Source: Chloroflexota bacterium (lineage in GTDB: Bacteria; Chloroflexota; Dehalococcoidia; UBA2979). From it: a stretch of DNA of 8,333 nucleotides. A model generated the notes under the pieces. That model ran no database searches. It saw nothing but the letters and a program-made list of their open reading frames with translations, and was not told the origin of the DNA. Where the stretch lies: NCBI GenBank assembly GCA_002725365.1, contig PBOW01000022.1, positions 4,820-13,152 of the forward strand, written 5' to 3'. The position numbers were made by a program, and so were the translations under genes. Position 1 is the first letter of the stretch. The number at the start of each line of letters is the position of its first letter. Positions 1 through 6,082 of the stretch are shown here, one piece after another.

Positions 1-371
1 TGTTCGTCTCCCGTTAAAACAGGCTCATCGCCATTTCTAATACTTTCAACGACATGCGGCTCGACTCCTGCCTCAATAGCCATCCTAGCGTGAGCCCAGA
101 ATTCGTATTGCGCTTCCCAATGCGCTCCAATTGTAATAATCGCAAGTTCCAACAGGTTTCTTGGAACTGAAGTCCCAAACCTGAGACGGGCTCCAAGTTC
201 TTGGAGTGCGATACCAATGTTTGGGGCGTGAAGCATGGCATTAAATGGACCGCCCAATGAACCCGTATCTGATTTCATATTGGCTCCTCGAGGTCCGGAT
301 GTGAGCGCATCATATGTCAGTTTCTGTTCAGGGCTTAATTCACTAGGTATCAATAACTTGAGTCGTGGCAT
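1..371 (-). CDS. Carboxymuconolactone decarboxylase (CMD/AhpD-like) family protein, 3' end outside window
   Basis: The frame is open from an ATG at 369-371 to the left edge, giving 123 residues of a gene whose C-terminus is missing. Residues about 40-105 match the CMD fold: GGPFNAMLHAPNIGIALQELG, then RNLLELAIITIGAHWEAQYE and FWAHARMAIEAGV. Aligned on the AhpD active site (Glu, CxxC, His), Glu75 and His94 are kept, but the two redox cysteines are replaced by Ala87 and Glu90. A thiol peroxidase role like that of AhpD is therefore unlikely. The HW..QYE..H pattern is closer to the gamma-carboxymuconolactone decarboxylase branch, although many such proteins have no proven reaction. The start is supported by a purine-rich GGAAGGA about 8 bases upstream. 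It is divergent from the permease gene at 482. Family is well supported; substrate is unknown. Confidence 0.85.
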   Translation of the reverse strand, partial: MPRLKLLIPSELSPEQKLTYDALTSGPRGANMKSDTGSLGGPFNAMLHAPNIGIALQELGARLRFGTSVPRNLLELAIITIGAHWEAQYEFWAHARMAIEAGVEPHVVESIRNGDEPVLTGDE

Positions 372-481
372 ATTCCTTTTCCTTCCAACCATATTCGTGC
401 GGCCTGCGCGCGGTTAGGATATCTGGAGACAATCAGTTTGAATAGAGCGGCTGACTAATATAAGCCGGAGTAGGCAGCTAG
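372..481. promoter_or_regulatory. Divergent intergenic region between CMD-family gene and permease gene
   Basis: This 110-base gap separates two genes read in opposite directions, so it must hold a promoter for each unless transcription enters from elsewhere. It contains the GGAAGGA Shine-Dalgarno-like sequence of the minus-strand gene (380-386) and a GGAG at 467-470, 11 bases before the permease ATG, which is a slightly long spacing. I could not find a convincing -35/-10 pair on either strand. TTGAAT (438-443) and TAATAT (456-461) are separated by only 12 bases. Confidence 0.4.
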
Positions 482-1351
482 ATGACAAAGAGACAGTTTC
501 TTGTTTTAGCTGTCGGTATATTTGCGGTCAGTTGGGCTGGCCCGCTGATCAGACTGGCAGATGAAGCATCATTTCTATTTGTCGCAGCTGCAAGACTTGC
601 TCTGGCTTCACCTGTGATGCTCCTCTTAGCTCTCTACCGTCGTAACCAACGAACGATTGTCATCCCCTCAAGACAGACATTACTGATGATTCTGTCTGGA
701 GTCGCATTGGCTGCACATTTTGGATTTTGGGTAGCGAGTATCTCTCATACATCTATCATGGCCTCAGTTGCTCTTGTTGCTATGAGTCCATTATTTGCAG
801 CTCTCGGAGAATGGATATTTCTTAGCTATAGACCAAGCAAAGCAGTGTTCATAGGTATTCTTATCAGCGCAGTTGGGGCGGCAGGACTGGCTTGGTCCGA
901 TTTTGGTGCTGGAGCCATATATGGTGACCTACTTGCGATCGTCGGTGCAATACTTGCCTCTGTTTATCTGTTACTAGGAAGGTATACGCGACAGCGGATT
1001 GACCTAACTGCGTACGGGGCGATCGTCTACGCAGTGGGTGCCAGTGTACTCGCCGTGGTCCTGCTCATCGTAGGAGTAAATTGGACAAATTATCTGCTCG
1101 AGACCTATGTGTTTATTTTATTCCTTGCGTTAATCCCTCAGTTGATCGGTCACAATGCGATTAATTATTCCTTGGGATATGCCCCTGCAGCGGTGGTGGC
1201 ACTCGCTATCCTTGGCGAGCCAGTTGGTTCTGCTCTGATTGCTGCATTGTTGTTTGAAGAAATTCCGTCAGTGATTGAGGCATGTTTTGGATGCGTAATA
1301 TTGCTCGGAGTTGGCATCGGAGTCAGAGGTGCGGAAATCACCAAAAGTTAG
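482..1351 (+). CDS. EamA/DMT-superfamily permease (drug/metabolite transporter)
   Basis: This 289-residue protein is strongly hydrophobic, with about ten predicted membrane helices in two repeats of five, the usual size and architecture of EamA transporters. The first repeat spans roughly residues 5-137 and the second 150-283. The N-terminal motif AVSWAGPLIRLAD, with a helix-breaking Pro and a charged residue, and the late motif LAILGEPVGSALIAALLFEE are typical of the family; the latter is the conserved end of the second EamA domain. It should sit in the inner membrane and export or import a small metabolite, but substrates cannot be read from sequence in this family. The gene stands alone on the plus strand. 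Its TAG stop overlaps the TAA stop of the convergent CoA-transferase gene, and no terminator hairpin separates them. Confidence 0.9.
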   Translation: MTKRQFLVLAVGIFAVSWAGPLIRLADEASFLFVAAARLALASPVMLLLALYRRNQRTIVIPSRQTLLMILSGVALAAHFGFWVASISHTSIMASVALVAMSPLFAALGEWIFLSYRPSKAVFIGILISAVGAAGLAWSDFGAGAIYGDLLAIVGAILASVYLLLGRYTRQRIDLTAYGAIVYAVGASVLAVVLLIVGVNWTNYLLETYVFILFLALIPQLIGHNAINYSLGYAPAAVVALAILGEPVGSALIAALLFEEIPSVIEACFGCVILLGVGIGVRGAEITKS

Positions 1352-2586
1352 CCTAATTCGACCTCAGGCCGTTCTTCCCATAAGATCTGTTGTTCGACAA
1401 GTTCGTCGAGTTGTGTGGTATCCAACTCAAGTAATTCGGACAAGACTTCGCGCGTGTGCTCTCCCATATCAGGGGATGTTCCCTTAATTCCACCAGGTGT
1501 TCTTGACATTTTTATCGGAGTATTTGCCAAAGGGGTAGGACCAAAAGTTTTATGATCCACTTTGGGTAACATATCTCGTGCTGCTACCTGTGGCATTGCG
1601 GAGGCTTCAGCGATGTTGTTTAGAGGTCCGCAGGGGATTCCGTATTTCTGAAGTGCCTCGACCCACTCCGATGTATTTTTTTGTATAAAGGCCTGGTTCA
1701 ATAGAGCTTCTAAATCAGAGTGATTCCGTGTGCGGGCGGCAGAGGTCTCGAAGCGTGGGTCGTCAATGAGTTCTGGGACATCAAGCTCGACACATAGAAG
1801 TCCCCACTGGTTTGAAATTCCCCAAGCGAGGGCAAGAACGATATATCCATCTTTGGTTGGGAACCCTTGGAAAGGTACGGCCGTAGGATGCCTCGTCCCG
1901 ATTCGACCAGGGATTTCCTGAGTGATGTGATATCTCATATATTCGTTTGTCTGAGCTGCTATCTGGCAGTCGAGCATTGATATATCAATCAACTGACCTT
2001 CTCCAGACTTTTCACGCTCGTGTATGGCCGCTAAAACACCGACGGAGCAATATAGACCAGCCGCTACATCTCCGACAGAAAATCCTACTCGAGCAGGCCC
2101 TGAATCAGGGTAACCTGTAATGGACATAACTCCTCCAGCCCCCTGAACAATAACGTCCAGCGCCGGTTTGTCCTTAAGAGGGCCAGTCTGGCCGTAACCA
2201 GAAATCGCAGCGTATATAAGTCTGGAATTTATATGTTTGAGATCGTGGTAGCCGAGTCCAAGGCGATCCATGGCGCCAGGGGTGAAGTTCTCTACCACTA
2301 CATCAACTTCTTTTATCAGGTCTCGGAAAATCTCTTTTCCTTTGTCTGTGCTGAGATCCACTGCAATAGATCTCTTACCTCGATTTACAGAAAAGAAATA
2401 ACCAGATTCTCCATCAAGCATAGGTAAGGTAGTGCGCGCGACGTCCCCGTACGGAGGTCTCTCTAATTTAATAACATCGGCACCGAGATCTCCAAGTGTT
2501 TGGGTACAGATTGGTCCAGACAGAACCCAGGTCAGGTCTAGAATACTGATTCCTTTGAGGGGTCCAGATGTTGGCAATGCTGGCAC
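1348..2586 (-). CDS. CaiB/BaiF (family III) CoA-transferase
   Basis: The 412-residue product has the normal length of class III CoA-transferases, which move CoA between carboxylic acids through an aspartyl-CoA mixed anhydride. Family marks in order are GISILDLTWVLSGPICTQTL (12-31), LGADVIKLERP (34-44), NRGKRSIAVDL (68-78), VVVENFTPGAMDRLGLGY (96-113), SGYGQTGP (129-136), the segment around SVGDVAAGLYC, and GEGQLIDISMLDCQ. Asp173 in SVGD lies where the catalytic Asp of formyl-CoA transferase is expected. The start is GTG at 2584-2586; a weak GTGAG lies about 8 bases upstream, and no better start is nearby. It begins 20 bases after the selenoprotein stop, so the two are very likely co-transcribed. 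The acids handled are unknown; the position suggests a CoA ester linked to the upstream redox genes, which is inference. Confidence 0.93.
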   Translation of the reverse strand: MPALPTSGPLKGISILDLTWVLSGPICTQTLGDLGADVIKLERPPYGDVARTTLPMLDGESGYFFSVNRGKRSIAVDLSTDKGKEIFRDLIKEVDVVVENFTPGAMDRLGLGYHDLKHINSRLIYAAISGYGQTGPLKDKPALDVIVQGAGGVMSITGYPDSGPARVGFSVGDVAAGLYCSVGVLAAIHEREKSGEGQLIDISMLDCQIAAQTNEYMRYHITQEIPGRIGTRHPTAVPFQGFPTKDGYIVLALAWGISNQWGLLCVELDVPELIDDPRFETSAARTRNHSDLEALLNQAFIQKNTSEWVEALQKYGIPCGPLNNIAEASAMPQVAARDMLPKVDHKTFGPTPLANTPIKMSRTPGGIKGTSPDMGEHTREVLSELLELDTTQLDELVEQQILWEERPEVELG

Positions 2587-2606
2587 GCTAAATGCTCACT
2601 TTCTTC

Positions 2607-3143
2607 TCAGTCAACGAGCGCATCAATCAGCTGTTCGATTACTTCGTCGGCCTTGGTATGCATTTCAGTATCGGTCTGATCCTGCATTGGATGCCGAATA
2701 AATACTCGATGGACGTCCGGCATTCCTAGTGATTTTGATTGAGCTACGGCGGCATCCACAAATTCATTAGTTGCTACAAACACGGCCGGTATGCCGTTAC
2801 TTTCAAACCAAACAGTATCGTGCACACTGCACGTTGTGCACGATCCTCAGTCAGCGACTGCCTCAATTACAAAATTACATTCGTTCATGATTTTACGCCG
2901 TAAATCATATGGTGCTGGTTTGGCGAACGTTGGTTTCTTGTATCTTTTGACGTGAACCGACGGCATTCGTTCATGTATTTGTTGCTCCAGTCGATCAAGA
3001 AATTTGTCACCTCGCGGTTTTGATATGTCGAGTAGGCCAATAGTGCCCGTTATATGTTCGGACCGCTTAGCCTGTGACCTACTAATGGGTTCTCTTTCAT
3101 CAGTAGGGTCGAGAATTATTGTTGGGTTAGCTTCCACTGTCAT
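2607..3143 (-). CDS. UGSC-type selenoprotein with in-frame UGA (Sec99)
   Basis: Reading through the TGA at 2847-2849 as selenocysteine joins two same-frame ORFs into a 178-residue protein. The junction reads FVIEAVAD-U-GSCTTCS, so Sec99, Cys102 and Cys105 form a U-x-x-C-x-x-C redox motif; Cys89 lies just upstream. I recognise the UGSC (seleno)protein family, described from marine metagenomes. The motif and the following GIPAVFVATNEF (117-128) and RHP resemble the Sec region of GrdB of glycine reductase (UGTCTRC, then GIPVVH, then PHP). The ATG at 3141-3143 is chosen over an in-frame ATG at 3173 because AGGAGG lies 6 bases before it. The gene ends with TGA at 2607-2609, where no hairpin follows. 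It sits 30 bases after the thioredoxin-fusion gene and 20 before the CoA-transferase. It is probably a cytosolic redox enzyme subunit. Sec insertion needs SelA, SelB and tRNA-Sec, none encoded here. Confidence 0.87.
2817..2849 (-). promoter_or_regulatory. Putative bacterial SECIS element with Sec UGA codon
   Basis: On the minus strand the UGA (2849-2847) is followed by GG and then ATCGTGCACA (2844-2835), an 8-base loop ACGTGCAG (2834-2827) and TGTGCACGAT (2826-2817). The arms form a perfect 10-bp stem. A nested alternative pairs CGTGCA (2833-2828) with TGCACG (2824-2819) around a GUG loop; that places a G-starting apical loop 19 bases after the UGA, closer to the usual bacterial SECIS spacing. 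Both folds lie inside coding sequence just 3' of the UGA, where SelB-binding hairpins occur in bacteria. Confidence 0.8.
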
Positions 3144-3149
3144 GCTATT

Positions 3150-3155
3150 CCTCCT
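3150..3155 (-). promoter_or_regulatory. Shine-Dalgarno AGGAGG of the selenoprotein gene
   Basis: A full AGGAGG lies 6 bases upstream of the ATG at 3143. It decides the start: the in-frame ATG 30 bases further upstream has no ribosome site and would place this AGGAGG inside the coding sequence. Confidence 0.85.
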
Positions 3156-3173
3156 GTTTTTTGAAATTTGCAA

Positions 3174-4760
3174 TTAAAGTCGTATCTTCTTACTGGTGGG
3201 CATCGACCCGCCCGTACCGCTGGCCCATCCATCAAAGACAGATGAAAATTTCCCCGCTTTAGAGCCTGCCACAACAATATGGATATTTTCAGTCGAACGG
3301 AATTTTGGTATGAGTGAATCAAGCTTGGGATCCGAGGGACCATCGAATATGTTGGGGTCCAGCCCAGCTCCTATTTCATCGTTCCGAAGGAGCTCCCGGG
3401 CGGGTCGACTCGAGATCTCTTGAATCCGATCTCGAATTTCTGTTTTTGACCAGTTGTTAGTGGAGATTGTTTCGACATGTTCTGGGCAAAGTACAAGGAT
3501 TGTGTCCCCGTAATTGTGCGAGTTGGGATGATGAATCGCTTCCATTTTCGCTCCAATCGATCCGACTAGTGATTTGGCATCTCTTGAAGTTTGGTCGATA
3601 GCATGTCCGAGTCCAGTCATGGCAAAGGCAGTCACTACTGACTCATCTTTATCAAATCCACGTTCAACATGTAGAGGAGCCCACGGACTGATCTCCTCCC
3701 ACTCAGCAAAACACGTTGTGTATCGGAGAGGACTACCTAGTGTGGATCGTTCTGTTTCCCCAGGCCGTTGTCCTCCAACATTTCTCAGGACAAGACGGAG
3801 AGCCCGACCGATTGCGGCATTTGCTCGGTTTCCCTGGCCGAGAGCGTTTAGGCCCATGTTCATGCCTATTTCGTGCCGAATTGGTCCGTTGACTATCAGA
3901 ACTGGTGTTGCACCCATAGTGGTTGCGCCCACACCATGGGCATTAAATTCCTCTGTGCAAACTGCTTCTACGGCCGCGATTACCACCGGTAAGTATTCTG
4001 GTTTACAGCCTGCCATCACCGAATTGATGGCTATTTTTTCAACGGTAACTGGCGCAAGATTTGGTGGTACCACTGCAACAGTTTCTTGAGGATCGCGTTT
4101 AGTGCCCTCTAGTATTCGTATTACTCGTTCCGGCGTAGGTGGGATCACAGGTAATCCATCGGTCAGGCCCTGTTCATAGAGGAACTCATGTACATCATCA
4201 TGTACTCCTATCTCAACTCTTCGGGCCCGAATAGGCGATCCTTCAGATTCAGCCTGTAAACGTTCAAAAATACCTGGCTCTAAAGACTTAGAACCGCATC
4301 CAGGTCGTGATTCGGGATACGAATTCCAATCTACTTCAGGGGGTGTTTGTTCACTGATGGCCGACATTTGGACATACAGATCACGCCAGTCATCTCGTCC
4401 GAAGCCAACAAAGTCAGTTAATGGAGTTCCATCAGATGAAGCAAGAATAAGAGTGGGGACGGTTTCAATATCATATGCGAACGAGGTCGTAAGATTGGAA
4501 TCATCGAGGAGTGGCATTTTAAGACCGTATTCTTGTGCTAATACAAGATCATCTTCTCCATTTTGGGCCAGCGCCACTACATCAATATCCTCTCCGAATA
4601 CTTCATAGGCCTTTTGCAGGAGAGGCATAGCGATTCTGGTTGTCGGGCAGTCCTCCTTGACGAAGCAAAGAAGTGTCGGACGACCTGACGGGAAAGAATA
4701 GGCATTCTGAGTTCGCGTCGCCCCTGCTGTAGGTAGAGAAAAGTTTGGTAAATTATTCAT
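3174..4760 (-). CDS. Thioredoxin-fold/redoxin domain fused to a conserved domain found with UGSC proteins
   Basis: The 528-residue protein has two parts. Residues about 1-135 form a thioredoxin/TlpA-like domain: LPNFSLP start, LCFVKEDCPTTRIAMPLLQK around the active site, and VPT at 101-103 supplying the cis-proline. The active site is CPTT (Cys38, Thr41), so the resolving cysteine is missing. A linker carries RPGCGSKSLEPG with Cys155. Residues about 185-528 form a second conserved domain beginning LTDGLPVIPPTPERV and containing VAVVPPNLAPVTVEKIAINS, VMAGCKPEYLPVV (Cys252), LGQGNRANAAIGRALRL and a C-terminal VVAGSKAGKFSSVFDGW. I recall this domain as widespread but functionally uncharacterised, often near UGSC proteins. 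No signal peptide is visible, so it is probably cytosolic. It precedes the selenoprotein gene by 30 bases and is its likely redox or catalytic partner. The start has only a weak ribosome site (TAGG at about 8 bases). Confidence 0.82.
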   Translation of the reverse strand: MNNLPNFSLPTAGATRTQNAYSFPSGRPTLLCFVKEDCPTTRIAMPLLQKAYEVFGEDIDVVALAQNGEDDLVLAQEYGLKMPLLDDSNLTTSFAYDIETVPTLILASSDGTPLTDFVGFGRDDWRDLYVQMSAISEQTPPEVDWNSYPESRPGCGSKSLEPGIFERLQAESEGSPIRARRVEIGVHDDVHEFLYEQGLTDGLPVIPPTPERVIRILEGTKRDPQETVAVVPPNLAPVTVEKIAINSVMAGCKPEYLPVVIAAVEAVCTEEFNAHGVGATTMGATPVLIVNGPIRHEIGMNMGLNALGQGNRANAAIGRALRLVLRNVGGQRPGETERSTLGSPLRYTTCFAEWEEISPWAPLHVERGFDKDESVVTAFAMTGLGHAIDQTSRDAKSLVGSIGAKMEAIHHPNSHNYGDTILVLCPEHVETISTNNWSKTEIRDRIQEISSRPARELLRNDEIGAGLDPNIFDGPSDPKLDSLIPKFRSTENIHIVVAGSKAGKFSSVFDGWASGTGGSMPTSKKIRL

Positions 4761-4799
4761 CGTGTAAGCCTAGCCCCTGAAACGAAAAAAAACGATTGC

Positions 4800-5174
4800 C
4801 TATATTGGTAGCCAGCCAGTCGTGAGTACCAATCCTAGGGTCAGTATAGACAAAATAAGTATGAAGGATAGTAGTCGTCCTCGGTGTCGTTTTCGATTCT
4901 TATGCATTAATTTCTTAACAGCGCGAACTTGACCTTTTTTCAGAGCGAACCATTCGCCTCGAATTCTGGTTTCCCTGAAGGCATCATGGAGTTTACGTTC
5001 AATCGTGAGTGCGTCTTCCGTTTGAATAAACTTCACTATTTCCAATTTAATCGGTGAGCCAGTTTGTAGATTTCTCATCCGATTCTGCATATTTGAGGTT
5101 TGTCCTATTTTGTAGAGTTGTTCAGAGCCATTTTTTGGCCCACGGATGAGATACACAAAGCCTTCTTTTTTCAT
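4800..5174 (-). CDS. Small GIY-YIG superfamily (T5orf172/MUG113-like) protein with C-terminal membrane helix
   Basis: The 124-residue product starts with a compact GIY-YIG-like domain of the T5orf172/MUG113 type: GFVYLIRG (5-12), YKIGQTSNMQNRMRNLQTGS (21-40), IERKLHDAF (58-66) and RGEWFALKKGQ (72-82). Arg32 and Glu59 occupy the positions of the conserved Arg and Glu of these nucleases. A basic stretch, KKLMHKNRKRHRGR, is followed by a hydrophobic segment at about 101-119 that should be a membrane helix, so the domain would face the cytoplasm. Nuclease activity is possible but unproven. It is the first of four tandem minus-strand genes; the next starts 39 bases after its TAG. No Shine-Dalgarno is seen, and a -10-like TAATAT lies 7 bases before the ATG, suggesting a leaderless message. 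Its relation to the redox genes downstream is unclear. Confidence 0.78.
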   Translation of the reverse strand: MKKEGFVYLIRGPKNGSEQLYKIGQTSNMQNRMRNLQTGSPIKLEIVKFIQTEDALTIERKLHDAFRETRIRGEWFALKKGQVRAVKKLMHKNRKRHRGRLLSFILILSILTLGLVLTTGWLPI

Positions 5175-5266
5175 GTTATGAATATTAGCGTGAACCGCGG
5201 CTGTGACTGTTTCAGTGGCGTGCTAATCTCGTCAAAGAAAAATACGTTAAGGCTTAGGGGGAGCAT
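5175..5266. promoter_or_regulatory. Divergent intergenic region between the two main gene clusters
   Basis: These 92 bases separate the first genes of the minus-strand selenoprotein cluster and the plus-strand SDR cluster, so both cluster promoters are expected here. On the plus strand AGGGGGAG (5256-5263) is a strong ribosome site ending 3 bases before the ATG at 5267. No inverted repeat long enough for a confident operator and no clear plus-strand -35/-10 pair were found. Confidence 0.45.
5182..5187 (-). promoter_or_regulatory. Possible -10 element of a leaderless promoter for the minus-strand gene cluster
   Basis: TAATAT on the minus strand ends 7 bases before the ATG at 5174, the spacing expected if transcription starts at the A of the start codon. 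The absence of a ribosome site upstream of this ATG agrees with that. I do not see a good -35 hexamer at 16-18 bases, so this is tentative. Confidence 0.35.
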
Positions 5267-6067
5267 ATGCCCATACTTGATGAATTCAACCTGTCTGGTC
5301 AGGCGGCCATTATTACTGGGGCTGGAACTGGCTTAGGACGAGAAATGGCACTAGCACTGGCTGACTCTGGTTGTGACATAGTTGCGATAGGTCGGCGGCA
5401 AGAACCGATTGATAGTGTGGGAGTAGAAATAGAATCACGAGGTCGGAGATTCTTAGGTATTTCTGACGGTGACGTCACAAAATCTGAGAGAGTCAACGAG
5501 ATGTTCGAAGATGCTATCTCGAAGATGGGCCGTATAACTTTACTAATCAATAATGCTGGTCTCGGTGGTACTGGGCGTGGCAAGACACTCCCCGAACTTA
5601 CGGATGAAGACTGGCATAGTGGGATTGAAAGCAATCTCTACTCAGCATTCTATTGCTCGAGGTCGATTATTCCCCATTTTCTTGAGAACGGTGGTGGGCG
5701 TGTGATCAATGTAACTTCTGGGTGGGGGTACCGCGGTGGTAGAAATAACTGGATGTATCCGGTTGCAAAAGGCGGAGTGATCCAACTAACAAAAGCTCTT
5801 GCCATGACTTACGCCCGCGATAATGTGCGGGCGTCGTGCATAGCACCTGGTCTTTTCCCTAAGACAGATGATGAAGCTATGCTCGAACAAATGGGAAGTA
5901 AGCAGCCGGCTGGTCGGATTGGTTTCATGCCGGAAATGGGACCTCTTGCAGTATTTCTTGCGTCACCAGCATCAGATTATTTAAGTGGTGAAACCATTCT
6001 GATGGATGGTGGTGCCATATCTGCTGGTCTCATTCCAGCCGGTATTATCCCTGAATCAGAAGCGTAG
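5267..6067 (+). CDS. Classical short-chain dehydrogenase/reductase (SDR), catalytically complete
   Basis: At 266 residues this has the standard length of a classical SDR, an NAD(P)(H)-dependent oxidoreductase with a Rossmann fold. All key elements are present: glycine-rich TGAGTGLGR (17-25), NNAG (95-98), catalytic Asn123, Ser151 in VTSGWG, and Tyr164/Lys168 in YPVAK. The late motifs ASCIAPGLF and LSGETILMDGG are typical of FabG-like members. Arg43 and Arg44 just after the second beta strand (IVAIGRR) favour NADP(H), though this is only a trend. It probably oxidises or reduces an alcohol/ketone pair in the cytosol; the substrate cannot be assigned. The start is fixed by AGGGGGAG immediately upstream. 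It is the first gene of a plus-strand cluster, 15 bases before a divergent SDR paralogue. Confidence 0.93.
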   Translation: MPILDEFNLSGQAAIITGAGTGLGREMALALADSGCDIVAIGRRQEPIDSVGVEIESRGRRFLGISDGDVTKSERVNEMFEDAISKMGRITLLINNAGLGGTGRGKTLPELTDEDWHSGIESNLYSAFYCSRSIIPHFLENGGGRVINVTSGWGYRGGRNNWMYPVAKGGVIQLTKALAMTYARDNVRASCIAPGLFPKTDDEAMLEQMGSKQPAGRIGFMPEMGPLAVFLASPASDYLSGETILMDGGAISAGLIPAGIIPESEA

Positions 6068-6070
6068 TAG

Positions 6071-6076
6071 AAGGAG
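6071..6076 (+). promoter_or_regulatory. Shine-Dalgarno AAGGAG of the second SDR gene
   Basis: AAGGAG lies 6 bases before the ATG at 6083, inside the 15-base gap between the two SDR genes. It supports translation from that ATG, and thus the 25-residue N-terminal extension, in a shared transcript. Confidence 0.8.
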
Positions 6077-6082
6077 TGAAAT

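Noticed and set aside
14..241. 75-residue minus-strand ORF at the left edge
   Set aside because: It overlaps the CMD-family gene in another frame; that gene has the conserved family motifs and a ribosome site.
438..461. TTGAAT and TAATAT as a promoter for the permease gene
   Set aside because: The spacer is 12 bases, too short for a sigma-70 type promoter.
2847..2849. TGA as a nonsense mutation or as the boundary of two separate genes
   Set aside because: The frame is unchanged across it, the flanking residues form a recognised UGSC motif, a stable hairpin follows, and the downstream part has no ribosome site of its own and would need to start at a GTG inside the motif region.
2847..2849. 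Genome-wide reassignment of TGA to Trp or Gly
   Set aside because: Tryptophan is written TGG throughout, no other gene in the window has an internal TGA, and the same gene ends in TGA at a plausible C-terminus.
3574..4089. 171-residue plus-strand ORF
   Set aside because: It lies antisense inside the thioredoxin-fusion gene, is rich in Arg, Pro and Ser as expected of a shadow frame, and shows no family features.
4785..4792. Run of eight T on the minus strand between the GIY-YIG and thioredoxin-fusion genes as an intrinsic terminator
   Set aside because: No GC-rich stem precedes it; the flanking AATCG and CGTTT pair poorly. The gap is only 39 bases.
5299..5634. 111-residue minus-strand ORF opposite the first SDR
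   Set aside because: It is a shadow of the SDR gene with low-complexity Ser/Pro/Ile composition and no recognisable motif.
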